Below, piece after piece: positions 16,631 through 24,917 of a stretch of 64,000 bases of DNA (position 1 is the first letter of the stretch; each line of letters starts with the position of its first letter). This DNA comes from Marinobacter sp. Its GTDB lineage: Bacteria; Pseudomonadota; Gammaproteobacteria; Pseudomonadales; Oleiphilaceae. The DNA is taken from assembly GCF_014859525.1 (NCBI RefSeq), contig NZ_JACUUB010000007.1, positions 1 to 64,000 of the forward strand, written 5' to 3'. The notes below the pieces were generated by a model. The model was not told the DNA's origin, searched no databases, and was given only the letters and a program-made list of their open reading frames with translations. The translations under genes were made by a program, and so were the position numbers.

Positions 16631-17842
16631 TCAGGACTTGTACTTCCGGAGCTCCAGCCGAGCCACCATCGCCCTATGCACTTCATCTGGACCATCCGCC
16701 AGCCGCAATACCCGAGCGTAACCGAACAATGCCGTCAGCGGGAAATCATCGTCGCTGACCCCGGCACCACCATGAATCTGAATCGCATCATCAACAATCT
16801 GCTGCAGCATCGCAGGCACCACCGCTTTGATCATAGAGACCTCCTGCAACGCGCCCATGATGCCCTTGGTATCCAGCGCCCAGGCACACTTCAAGGTCAG
16901 CAACCGCGCCTGCTCGATGTTCATACGGGCATTGGCGATCACATCCGGATTGCCACCCAGTTTCGCCAGCGGACGACCGAACGCTTCGCGCGTCAGGGCC
17001 CGCTTTATCAACAGCTCCAGGGTGCGCTCTGCCGCACCGATGGCACGCATGCAATGGTGTACACGGCCTGGCCCCAAACGGCCCTGGGCGATTTCAAAAC
17101 CGCGGCCGGGACCGGCGATGATAGCGCTCTTCGGCAGGCGCACGTTGTCGAACAGTACCTGACCGTGGCCATAGGGCTCATCGTAGGCACCGAATACCGG
17201 CATCATGCGCTCGATGGTGATGCCCGGGGTGTCCAGCGGCACCAGCACCATGGAGTGACGGCGATGTTTCTGTGCGTCCGGATCGGTGACACCCATAAAG
17301 ATGGCAACTTTGCAGTCCGGATGGCCGATGCCGGTACTCCACCATTTGCGACCATTGAGAACCACATCATCGCCCTCAACCGTGGCGGTGGCTTCCATAT
17401 TGGTGGCATCGGACGAGGCCACGGCCGGCTCGGTCATGCAAAAGGCGGAGCGTACTTCGCCACTCATGATTTTGGGCAGCCACTCGGCTTTTTGCTCTTC
17501 AGAGCCATAGTGGATCAGCACTTCCATGTTACCGGTGTCTGGTGCATTGCAGTTGAAGATTTCCGGCGCGATGAAGCTGCGACCGGTTTCTTCGGCAATC
17601 AGGGCGTAATCGGAATTGAGCAGGCCACAGCCGTACTTGTCATCCGGGAAGAACATATTCCACAGACCCTGAGCCTTCGCCTTTTCTTTCAGCTCCTTGA
17701 TGATCGGCAGCACTACCCAGCGGTTCTCCAAAGAGGCCAGCTCTTTGTGATACTGCTCTTCGATGGGAAAGATCTCGTCACGCATGAACTGCTTCACACG
17801 TTTGAGATAGTCCTGGCCTTTTTCAGAAATATTGAAATCCAT
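16631..17842 (-). CDS. Acyl-CoA dehydrogenase (ACAD10/11- or LvaC-like)
   Basis: A 403-residue FAD-dependent acyl-CoA dehydrogenase. Motifs: AFCMTEPAVASSDATNM and GRKWWSTGIGHPDCKV (flavin/substrate binding), EAFGRPLAKLGG, and the C-terminal QIHGGAGVSDDDFPL. The long N-terminal domain with NAPDTGNMEVL resembles ACAD11-type enzymes, which with a partner kinase convert 4-phosphorylated acyl-CoAs to enoyl-CoAs. GAGGAG lies 7 nt before the ATG at 17842. First gene of the minus-strand cluster; divergent from a LysR regulator 138 bp away. Confidence 0.93.
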   Translation of the reverse strand: MDFNISEKGQDYLKRVKQFMRDEIFPIEEQYHKELASLENRWVVLPIIKELKEKAKAQGLWNMFFPDDKYGCGLLNSDYALIAEETGRSFIAPEIFNCNAPDTGNMEVLIHYGSEEQKAEWLPKIMSGEVRSAFCMTEPAVASSDATNMEATATVEGDDVVLNGRKWWSTGIGHPDCKVAIFMGVTDPDAQKHRRHSMVLVPLDTPGITIERMMPVFGAYDEPYGHGQVLFDNVRLPKSAIIAGPGRGFEIAQGRLGPGRVHHCMRAIGAAERTLELLIKRALTREAFGRPLAKLGGNPDVIANARMNIEQARLLTLKCAWALDTKGIMGALQEVSMIKAVVPAMLQQIVDDAIQIHGGAGVSDDDFPLTALFGYARVLRLADGPDEVHRAMVARLELRKYKS

Positions 17843-17980
17843 GGTGCAGCTCCTCGCGCTTACCTGCCCCATTGGGGGCGCACTTTCGATCAGATGGCAA
17901 ACAGTCTAGAAGTCAATGCGCTATTACGCGACTGAATTGTTCTTATCGTTTATCATTATCTGCACTTATTGGGATAACGG

Positions 17981-18892
17981 ATGTTTTTTATGGCACTGAA
18001 CCGCCTGGACCTGAACCTGCTGCACGTGTTCGACACGATTTACCGAGAGGGTAGCCTGACCCGAGCTGCCAAGGCGCTGCACCTGACCCAGCCGGCCGTG
18101 AGCCATTCACTGGCACGACTCCGGGATCACTTTGATGACCCGTTATTTACCCGTCAGGGCAATCAGATGGTACCTACGCCCCTGGCCCGAAGGTTTCTGG
18201 AGTCCATGCGGCCCGGGCTGAACCAGGTGCAGAGCGCGGTTAATCAATTTCATGCGTTTGATCCGGCAATCCAGCGCAAGACATACGCACTCGGCCTGCG
18301 AGATGTTCTGGAGTCTACGTTTTTGCCGCAGTTAATGAGCAAACTGGCTGCCTACCCTGAGATGGAGATCGTCAGCCAGCGCGTACCCAGGCGGGATATG
18401 GAAACGCAATTAGCCGCAGGCAAGCTGGATTTTGCAATTGATGTGCTGTTACCCGTCAGCAACCAGACCAGCCACGAATTGCTGAGGCAGGATCGGTTAG
18501 TGATTTTGGCCAGAAAAGGCCACCCTGCCACGCAGAAGGGGCTGGATATGCCGTCTTATCTGGAAGCCAAACATGTGCTGGTGTCGTCGCGCACAGAGGG
18601 GCCGGGCATTGAAGACTTCGAGCTTTCCCGCCACGGAGTCCAACGTAGCATTCGGCTACGCTGCCAGCATTATTATGCGGCCTGCCGGGTGGTGGAGAGT
18701 TCCGATCTGCTACTGACGATGCCAGAAACCTACGCCCGAATTATTGCTGAGCGTGCAGATATCGAGGTGATGAGCCCGCCGGCACAGATGCCATCCATTG
18801 ATGTTCACCTGTACTGGCACAAAGCTTACGAGCGGGAGCCCGCGCTCGTGTGGTTTCGAGACCAACTGCGCAGCCTGCCCAGTGATCAATAG
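17981..18892 (+). CDS. LysR-family transcriptional regulator
   Basis: A 303-residue LTTR with the N-terminal winged helix (about 8-66; RAAKALHLTQPAVSHSLARL recognition region) and a LysR substrate domain from about 95. Divergence from the acyl-CoA dehydrogenase gene suggests that it controls the cluster, probably by sensing a pathway acyl compound. The 138-bp intergenic region is AT-rich near the start and holds several TATC/GATA-like repeats but no clear palindrome. An alternative ATG lies three codons in. The 3' end overlaps the convergent small membrane protein gene by 7 nt. Confidence 0.92.
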   Translation: MFFMALNRLDLNLLHVFDTIYREGSLTRAAKALHLTQPAVSHSLARLRDHFDDPLFTRQGNQMVPTPLARRFLESMRPGLNQVQSAVNQFHAFDPAIQRKTYALGLRDVLESTFLPQLMSKLAAYPEMEIVSQRVPRRDMETQLAAGKLDFAIDVLLPVSNQTSHELLRQDRLVILARKGHPATQKGLDMPSYLEAKHVLVSSRTEGPGIEDFELSRHGVQRSIRLRCQHYYAACRVVESSDLLLTMPETYARIIAERADIEVMSPPAQMPSIDVHLYWHKAYEREPALVWFRDQLRSLPSDQ

Positions 18893-19242
18893 GCGCCAAC
18901 CAACGCCAGAAATCCAAAGAAGCCTGCTGCCGTGATACCCAGAGAGACCACCACAATGCCAAAGCCCCACCAGATAGCAGCCGCGTCTGAAACGGGCATA
19001 TCATGCCCGCGCAACGTGCGATAAAACGCCCAGGGGCCAAGCACGAAAGACCCCACCACAGCGAACACCAAGCCGACGGCAATACCTGCAAAGGTCCAGG
19101 TAGCCAGGACCATCGCCCGATCAGAAATTTGCTCTTTAACGCCGTGGTGCTCCAGAAATTTTTTACAGAAGAACCACACCAGGGCAAACAGGGCGACAAC
19201 AAACACCAATCCGCCAACGAGCGTTATAATCCGATACAGCAC
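18886..19242 (-). CDS. Small predicted inner-membrane protein, three helices
   Basis: A 118-residue protein with three hydrophobic segments (about 5-25, 42-65 and 88-115) and a short cytoplasmic loop between helices 1 and 2. A GTG start at 19242 is chosen because AGGA lies 7 nt before it and the upstream part of the frame is not protein-like. No known family recognised. It is 25 bp downstream of the EAL-domain gene, so they may be co-transcribed. Its stop overlaps the end of the convergent lysR gene. Confidence 0.7.
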   Translation of the reverse strand: MLYRIITLVGGLVFVVALFALVWFFCKKFLEHHGVKEQISDRAMVLATWTFAGIAVGLVFAVVGSFVLGPWAFYRTLRGHDMPVSDAAAIWWGFGIVVVSLGITAAGFFGFLALVGAY

Positions 19243-19267
19243 AGAGCCATCCTTTTTCGGTGAGTGA

Positions 19268-20032
19268 TCAGTCCGGGAACACCGGCTCTGGCAGGCATTC
19301 AAAACCCGGCTTTGCGAACAAGTAGCCCTGATACAGTGCAATACCCTGTGACCTGAACCAGAAATATTCTTCCCGGGTTTCCACACCTTCAGCCACAATA
19401 CGGCCGCCCAGCCGACGCATCATGGTGATGATTCCTGAGACCACCGCCTGCTTGTTTGGTTCCTTGTCTATGTCCCGCACCAGCGTCATGTCCAGCTTCA
19501 ACAGATCCGGCGGGCTGGCCATCATGATGTTGTAGCGCGAGTAGCCGGCACCAAAATCATCAATCGCCGTTTGAAAGCCCATGTTCTGATAGGCAGCAAT
19601 GATGTCTGTAAGGTGCTCCACCGATGTGAGATCTTCGGCTTCAATCAGCTCGAAGATGATCTTTCTGGTATCAAAATTGTAGGTTTTTGCCGCCGCCAGG
19701 GTGGTCCGAATACAATATTCCGCTTTGTACACCGCGTTCGGCATGAAATTGATACTGAGCATGGTCTGCATGTCGAGTTTTGCGGCCAGCTTGACCGCTT
19801 TAACCCGGCAGATTTGATCAAAAGAATAACGATTCTGCTCATTAACTCTCGACAAGATGCTCATTGCACCTTCACCGTTAGTGCCGCGTACCAGTGCCTC
19901 ATAAGCAAACACCGTTTTGTTCTCGGCATCCACAATGGGCTGGAAGGCAAAACTGAACGAAAAGTCCAATCCATTCCCACAGGCACACTGCTCACAATGC
20001 GACTCATCAAATAGTACTTCAGGTTTAATCAC
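19268..20032 (-). CDS. EAL-domain protein, probable c-di-GMP phosphodiesterase
   Basis: A 254-residue stand-alone EAL domain. Conserved residues are in place: YEALVRG, SINFMPN, FELIEAED, AIDDFGAGYS, LLKLDM and AEGVET, so it could hydrolyse c-di-GMP. A short N-terminal segment carries a cysteine cluster (HCEQCACG) that could bind metal or sense redox state. There is no GGDEF or sensor domain. The start is a GTG with GGAG 5 nt upstream. It may share a transcript with the small membrane protein downstream. Confidence 0.9.
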   Translation of the reverse strand: MIKPEVLFDESHCEQCACGNGLDFSFSFAFQPIVDAENKTVFAYEALVRGTNGEGAMSILSRVNEQNRYSFDQICRVKAVKLAAKLDMQTMLSINFMPNAVYKAEYCIRTTLAAAKTYNFDTRKIIFELIEAEDLTSVEHLTDIIAAYQNMGFQTAIDDFGAGYSRYNIMMASPPDLLKLDMTLVRDIDKEPNKQAVVSGIITMMRRLGGRIVAEGVETREEYFWFRSQGIALYQGYLFAKPGFECLPEPVFPD

Positions 20033-20227
20033 ACGAGCTCCGGTGCATAAAAATTTCAGTTGACGTGAAGCTTAAAAGAATACGTTGTTTTCCACTATAG
20101 CTATCAACCGAAGTGGCGTAAAACTTCGTCAATTTATTAAAGCCGCTGTCACTGGCATCTGCCAGTCAGGGAACTACACTGGGAGTTGAATAAAACCCGC
20201 ACATACCGCACGTTAGGAGGCTCAGGA

Positions 20228-21382
20228 ATGGCCCAGACCACCCGAATTGCAGTAACCCCGGGAGACGGCATTGGCCCGGAAGTTGTCGCAGAAGCTATTC
20301 GCTGCCTGGAGACTCTGCGCGCGAAGCATCATCTGGCGCTGGAATGGACCCGGTTCCCCTGGCCCTCGCACGCCTGGCACGAAGACCACGGGGAGTCCTG
20401 GCCTACCAATGCACTGGACCAACTGCAGCAGTACGACGCCATCTTGCTGGGCGCCCTGGGCGACCCCGGCCCAATCGATGATGGCAATCGTTACCTTCTC
20501 TCTGACAGCGTGTCTCTTGCCCCACTATTGGACATGCGCAAAGGTTTTGATCAATGGGTGTGTGAACGGCCGGCCCGCCTGCTGCCCGGCGCCCGCCAAT
20601 ATCTGAAGGATGATCGGGCCAAAGACATCGACATGCTGGTGATTCGTGAAAACAGCGAGGGCGAATACGTCAGCCAGGGTGGCCGGCTCCGCCAGGGCAA
20701 ACCGGATGAAGTGGCCACCCAGATGGAAGTGTTCACCCGCAGGGCCACCGAGCGCATCATCCGTTATGGCTTCGAGCAGGCCCGGCAGAGGGCCGGGGAA
20801 CGGATGCAACAAGGCCGCACCCGAGCCTTCAGAACCTTTGATGGCCGCAGTTGTGAAAGCCAGGTGTGCATCATCACCAAACGCAACGCCCTGCGTTACT
20901 GGGGCGACATGTACACCGAAGTATTCGAAGAAGTAAGTCAGGAGTTTCCAGATGTTGCCATCCACCATGAACTGGTGGATGCCGCCTGCATGAAGTTTGT
21001 GCAATGCCCCTGGGCGTTCGATGTGGTGGTCGCCAGCAACCTGCAGGGAGATATTCTGACCGATCTCGCCGCGGTCTTGTCGGGCGGCATGGGCGTCGCG
21101 CCGTCCTGCAACCTGAACCCGACCGATCCGGACATGCCGTCCATGTTTGAGCCCACCCACGGCAGCGCCCCGGACATTGCCGGCCAAGGCATTGCAGACC
21201 CAACCGCCATGCTGTTCACCACGGCTCGCATGCTGGACTGGCTGGGCCGTAAAGATCCGGTGCTGGCCGAAGCCGGCAAAGAACTGTTCAACGCAGTCGC
21301 CGCAGACCTGGCCGAGAACGGCGGCGAACAACGGGCCACCCGGCAGATCGGCGATGCCATTTGTGAGCGCCTGCAGGCATAG
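20228..21382 (+). CDS. Isocitrate/isopropylmalate dehydrogenase family enzyme (tartrate/D-malate dehydrogenase-like)
   Basis: A 384-residue NAD(P)-dependent beta-decarboxylating dehydrogenase. Visible motifs: GDGIGPEV at the N-terminus, VIRENSEGEYV, and the metal and cofactor region NLQGDILTDLAAVLSGG then FEPTHGSAPDIAGQGIADP. It differs from true LeuB and Icd in the NSEGEY region and lies away from leu genes, so tartrate, D-malate or a related hydroxyacid is more likely. AGGAGG precedes the ATG at 20228. A hairpin follows 14 bp after the stop. Substrate is uncertain. Confidence 0.85.
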   Translation: MAQTTRIAVTPGDGIGPEVVAEAIRCLETLRAKHHLALEWTRFPWPSHAWHEDHGESWPTNALDQLQQYDAILLGALGDPGPIDDGNRYLLSDSVSLAPLLDMRKGFDQWVCERPARLLPGARQYLKDDRAKDIDMLVIRENSEGEYVSQGGRLRQGKPDEVATQMEVFTRRATERIIRYGFEQARQRAGERMQQGRTRAFRTFDGRSCESQVCIITKRNALRYWGDMYTEVFEEVSQEFPDVAIHHELVDAACMKFVQCPWAFDVVVASNLQGDILTDLAAVLSGGMGVAPSCNLNPTDPDMPSMFEPTHGSAPDIAGQGIADPTAMLFTTARMLDWLGRKDPVLAEAGKELFNAVAADLAENGGEQRATRQIGDAICERLQA

Positions 21383-21395
21383 CGCCACACCTGAA

Positions 21396-21437
21396 ATGCA
21401 CAAGGCCAGATGGGATGCCTCATCTGGCCTTGTGCAT
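21396..21437. terminator. Long hairpin between convergent genes
   Basis: ATGCACAAGGCCAGATG (21396-21412) pairs perfectly with CATCTGGCCTTGTGCAT (21421-21437) around an 8-nt loop. It lies between the dehydrogenase stop and the end of the DUF1439 lipoprotein gene. There is no long T-tract, but a 17-bp stem between convergent genes suggests bidirectional termination or 3' end protection. Confidence 0.7.
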
Positions 21438-21465
21438 CGCGTCTGTGATCACTCTTGCCTGGCGC

Positions 21466-22038
21466 TTAGTTGTCCGCCATCACAAATTCCAGCCGTCCCG
21501 GCGCGACCCGGATATCCATGGGTACCAACCCAAACATGCGCTGGGCCAGGTCGTTTTCGTCCAACCGGTAGACCGGCATGGTCTCGAGCATTTGCGCCAC
21601 AACCCGCATGACGCTGTCGGTCACCGGAGCCAGGTCACCTTTGAAGAACGCTGAGTCAATAGAACTCTCCAATAACTGAAGCCGACGAATATACACTGCC
21701 CGTTCCTGGCTGTCGTAAACCGGGGCACCTTCCACCTTCAGCGCAAGATCCACCGGCAGCTTGGCCATCAATGCATTCAGAGCCACCTGACCTCTCAGAT
21801 CAATAACGGCCACATCTCGGCCGTCGGGGCCGAGCTTGATCCTGGCATCACTCAGACTAAGGCTCAACGGAGACCCGCTTTGCAACTGCTGCCGGTCATA
21901 ATCGGCGACTGCACGCTTTAAATGTCGCTCAATCTCGCCCTCAGAAATCGAGTAGGGCGAAAGGCTCGCGCAGCCACTCGCCAGCACCGCCAGAATCAAC
22001 ACCGGGAGCCAGGCCCGGGGCAGCTTGAATATCGTCAT
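21466..22038 (-). CDS. DUF1439 (YceB-like) lipoprotein
   Basis: A 190-residue predicted lipoprotein with lipobox ASGC (C23). The mature part resembles the YceB/DUF1439 fold, with ISEGEIERHL near the N-terminus, the central VDLALKVEGAPVYDSQERAVYIR strand region and the LxxxPVYRLDENDLAQR C-terminal motif. The protein is predicted to sit in the periplasm facing a membrane. YceB-type proteins have a lipid-binding-like fold but no proven role. It follows the cysteine-rich small protein gene on the same strand with 85 bp between. Confidence 0.85.
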   Translation of the reverse strand: MTIFKLPRAWLPVLILAVLASGCASLSPYSISEGEIERHLKRAVADYDRQQLQSGSPLSLSLSDARIKLGPDGRDVAVIDLRGQVALNALMAKLPVDLALKVEGAPVYDSQERAVYIRRLQLLESSIDSAFFKGDLAPVTDSVMRVVAQMLETMPVYRLDENDLAQRMFGLVPMDIRVAPGRLEFVMADN

Positions 22039-22123
22039 TCTTTCTTCCTCTGAAAACCGGGCTTTATCCTGCGGCAGTCTGATTGAACGCGCAATACCCG
22101 GGCATTACGTCTTGATTAAAAAA

Positions 22124-22315
22124 TCAATCGTTCTCCGCCCTGGCTTCCACCGTTGGCATCAACTGCTCATCAAAATGCACCGTCAGTACTATCGGTTGGC
22201 AACACACCTGGCAATCCTCTACGTACTCCTGATCAGGTACTGATGGGTCGACGCTGACTTCCAGCGTCTCCCAACAGTATGGGCATTGAATCGACACATA
22301 ATCGAGAGCAGACAT
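22124..22315 (-). CDS. CPXCG-motif cysteine-rich small protein
   Basis: A 63-residue zinc-ribbon-like protein: IQCPYCWE near the N-terminus and a second pair in DCQVCCQPI, the pattern of the CPXCG-motif cysteine-rich family. The glycine of the CPXCG motif is replaced by Trp here. The function is unknown; the family is often encoded near unrelated housekeeping genes in gammaproteobacteria. The ATG at 22315 has GAGG before it; the upstream extension of the frame lies inside the aminotransferase gene and is not protein-like. The aminotransferase ends 7 bp upstream, so they are co-transcribed. Confidence 0.88.
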   Translation of the reverse strand: MSALDYVSIQCPYCWETLEVSVDPSVPDQEYVEDCQVCCQPIVLTVHFDEQLMPTVEARAEND

Positions 22316-22322
22316 GGGTGCC

Positions 22323-23549
22323 TCAGAACTGTTGTTTGGCCATCCAGGGGATGATCCGGTCGAAAGCCTCTTCCATTCGCTCGCAGGTTGTTGAGAAGCT
22401 GAACCGCAAGGCGTTGGTGCAGTTTTCACCAAACGCATCACCCGGCACAACGCACACTCCGGTTTCTTTGAGCATTCTGAGCGCCAGATCCGACCCATCT
22501 ACATGGTGCGGCAAATCCGGGAACGCAAAAAAGGCACCGCCAGGCTTATACCCCGTCAAATGAGGCGTCTGATCAATCAACTCAACAATCTTATCCCGGC
22601 GTTCGCGATAAATACCCACCATATCCCTTACGCACTGCTGGTCTGCCGTCAGCGCCGCAACCCCGGCAAACTGGGACGGCGTATTGGCAACCGAGGTGGT
22701 GAACATGTGATACCGGCGCAAGGATTTGATTGCCGCTTGACTGGCAATCACCCAGCCAACCCTTAACCCGGCCATGCTGTAGGTTTTGGAAAAGCTGCTG
22801 ATGCACATGATGTTGTCCAGATCTGGCGAACAACTCAGAACACTGGCGAACTCATCGTCGTCAAAAATGAAGTGGTCGTATACCTCATCCGCATACACCT
22901 GAATACCCCGGTATGCGCACTCTTCCAGAATGGTTTCAACCGTGCTGCGCGGGTAGACCGCCCCGGTGGGGTTGTTCGGGTTGTTGAGGATCAGAGCAAA
23001 AGTTCGTGGCCCCATGGCTCGAATCACATCGTCTGGGTCCAGCTGATGATTGTTCTCAGCCAGGGTTGGCACATACTTCACCTCACCACCGTTCATCCGG
23101 ATCAAGGGTGCGTATAGCAGAAACGAAGGGTCGGTCACGATAAACTGGCGACCGGGAGCCGAGGTAGCTGAGATAGCCAGATACATCGCCTCAGTGGCAC
23201 CACTGGTGACCAGAATGTTGTCTCGGGTCAGCTTGCGATTGTAGCGTTTGCCGTAGTAATCCCGCAGAGCCACCAACAGCTCTGGCAAACCGGCATCCAT
23301 GGTGTAACCGGTCTGGCCTGCGTTCAGCGCATCCACATACGCATCAATAATATGTTTTGGCGTCGGCAAATCCGGTTGTCCAATCGAAAGATGAATGACA
23401 TCTTTCATGGTGGACGCCATGTTTACCAAGCGACGAATCCCCGACACAGGAACGGCCTGCATGGCCGGGTTCCAGCTTGCCTTTGTTTTCCGGTACTTCA
23501 CGCTACGCGGTTTGGTCTCGCCGGTATCCTTGTTCGCGGACTCTGGCAT
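22323..23549 (-). CDS. Class I/II pyridoxal phosphate aminotransferase
   Basis: A 408-residue fold-type I aminotransferase. It has the PLP pocket motifs SGATEA, LNNPNNPTGAV, YADEVYDHF and the Schiff-base lysine K255 in SSFSKTYSMAGLRVGW, with a substrate-binding Arg in ALRFSFST near the C-terminus. Substrate (aspartate, alanine or aromatic) is not clear. The ATG at 23549 is preferred over an in-frame GTG at 23555 because AGGAGG lies 5 nt before it. It is followed at once by the CPXCG-type small gene. Confidence 0.92.
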   Translation of the reverse strand: MPESANKDTGETKPRSVKYRKTKASWNPAMQAVPVSGIRRLVNMASTMKDVIHLSIGQPDLPTPKHIIDAYVDALNAGQTGYTMDAGLPELLVALRDYYGKRYNRKLTRDNILVTSGATEAMYLAISATSAPGRQFIVTDPSFLLYAPLIRMNGGEVKYVPTLAENNHQLDPDDVIRAMGPRTFALILNNPNNPTGAVYPRSTVETILEECAYRGIQVYADEVYDHFIFDDDEFASVLSCSPDLDNIMCISSFSKTYSMAGLRVGWVIASQAAIKSLRRYHMFTTSVANTPSQFAGVAALTADQQCVRDMVGIYRERRDKIVELIDQTPHLTGYKPGGAFFAFPDLPHHVDGSDLALRMLKETGVCVVPGDAFGENCTNALRFSFSTTCERMEEAFDRIIPWMAKQQF

Positions 23550-23752
23550 ACACACCTCCTGACGACGGGCTAAAAATTATCTACCCCTGCAGGTTAGTCA
23601 GTAAAAATCAGCGGTACAAGCATGCTGGGACTAAAGCATAGCCAAACCCGCTCAATGACCGATTGTGCCAGGCCAGGTTGACCACTGCCAACTCGGCTAC
23701 CAGACTAGGGTATTGCACTGACACGAACCCTTGTTACCCCTGCGGAGGTCAA

Positions 23753-24733
23753 ATGACAGAGTCCAACAAGCCGGTTGTCACCGTTCTAACCGCTCCCGGT
23801 GAAGCAGCTCCCCCAGGCATTGAAGCCGTTCAGGCACGGGCGCAAGTTCGTTTCGCCTGCGACGAGCAAACACTGCGGGATACGCTGCCAGGTACCGATG
23901 TAATGATGGTAACGGACTTCCGAACTGAAGCCCTGGAGGCGGCCTGGCCCGCCGCCGATAAGTTGCAGTGGATACATGCCACCAGCGCCGGCGTGGATGC
24001 GCTAATGTTCCCCGCCCTGATCAAGGGCAATGTGGTTGTCACCAACGCCCGCGGGATTTTTGACCGGACCATTGCCGAATACGTGCTGTGTTCGATCCTG
24101 ATGTTCGCCAAGGACTTTCCGCAATCCATCCGACTGCAGCTGAAGCGTGAGTGGAAGCACCGGGATACCGAGCGAGCTCAAGGCAAACAGGTGCTTGTGG
24201 TAGGGGCCGGCTCCATCGGGCGGCAGATTGGCCAGCTGGTGAAAGCCATTGGCATGCAGCCCCACGGTATTGCGCGCACACCAAGGCGCGATGACCCGGA
24301 TTTTGTTGCGGTGCATGGCCATGAGCAGATCTATGATCAGCTGTCTCATGCCGACTATGTGGTGATTGCGGCACCGTTGACCCCGCAAACTGAGGGGCTG
24401 TTTGACAGCAAGGCGTTTGCTGCCATGAAGAAGTCGGCCCGTTTGATCAACATTGGTCGAGGCCCCATTGTAAAGACCGACGATCTGATCAAGGCGCTGG
24501 AAGACGGCGAGATCGCCGGCGCGGCTCTGGATGTTTTCGAAGAGGAGCCTTTACCGGAGGATCATCCGCTGTGGCAGCGCGACGATGTGATCATGACGGC
24601 GCACATGGCTGGCGATTTCATCGGTTGGAAGCGGGCGTTGACGGACCAGTTCCTGGAGAACTTTGACCGCTGGCATAAGGGTGGCGAGCTGTTTAACCTT
24701 GTTAACAAGGAGCTTGGTTACGCCGGCAGCTAG
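23753..24733 (+). CDS. D-2-hydroxyacid dehydrogenase (GhrA-like)
   Basis: A 326-residue NAD(P)-dependent dehydrogenase. The Rossmann motif GAGSIGRQIGQL, the Arg in INIGRGPIVKT, the Glu in ALEDGEIAGAALDVFEEEPL and the catalytic His in MTAHMAG are all visible. The family reduces glyoxylate, hydroxypyruvate or other 2-keto acids. The start at 23753 is chosen because GGAGG lies 4 nt upstream and the longer frame is not protein-like. It is divergent from the aminotransferase, with about 200 bp between, and ends 131 bp before a terminator. Confidence 0.92.
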   Translation: MTESNKPVVTVLTAPGEAAPPGIEAVQARAQVRFACDEQTLRDTLPGTDVMMVTDFRTEALEAAWPAADKLQWIHATSAGVDALMFPALIKGNVVVTNARGIFDRTIAEYVLCSILMFAKDFPQSIRLQLKREWKHRDTERAQGKQVLVVGAGSIGRQIGQLVKAIGMQPHGIARTPRRDDPDFVAVHGHEQIYDQLSHADYVVIAAPLTPQTEGLFDSKAFAAMKKSARLINIGRGPIVKTDDLIKALEDGEIAGAALDVFEEEPLPEDHPLWQRDDVIMTAHMAGDFIGWKRALTDQFLENFDRWHKGGELFNLVNKELGYAGS

Positions 24734-24864
24734 AGTTCCGAACGTTCACGCTCTGGCACCGAGATTTTCTGGTGCCTTGAGTCGGGTACGGACCGGCTAA
24801 CCGGTAGGGCTGTATTCACAGCGTGTTTCAGGAGTCCGTCTCGACACCCACCTTGCACCCAAAC

Positions 24865-24894
24865 AAAAACGGGAGCCCAAAGGCTCCCGTTTTT
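24865..24894. terminator. Bidirectional rho-independent terminator
   Basis: GGGAGCC (24871-24877) pairs with GGCTCCC (24882-24888) around CAAA, flanked by AAAAAC on the left and GTTTTT on the right, extending the stem. It separates the D-2-hydroxyacid dehydrogenase gene from the convergent response regulator gene. Confidence 0.92.
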
Positions 24895-24917
24895 GATACA
24901 ACCTGCAAAGCAAACCA

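Noticed and set aside
16493-17935. Long open frame of about 480 codons on the plus strand opposite the acyl-CoA dehydrogenase
   Set aside because: Low-complexity, His/Arg/Gln-rich translation with no motif; it is a mirror of the high-GC codon pattern of a certain gene.
17843-17980. LysR operator between the acyl-CoA dehydrogenase and lysR genes
   Set aside because: Several TATC/GATA repeats exist, but no T-N11-A palindrome stands out enough to place a site.
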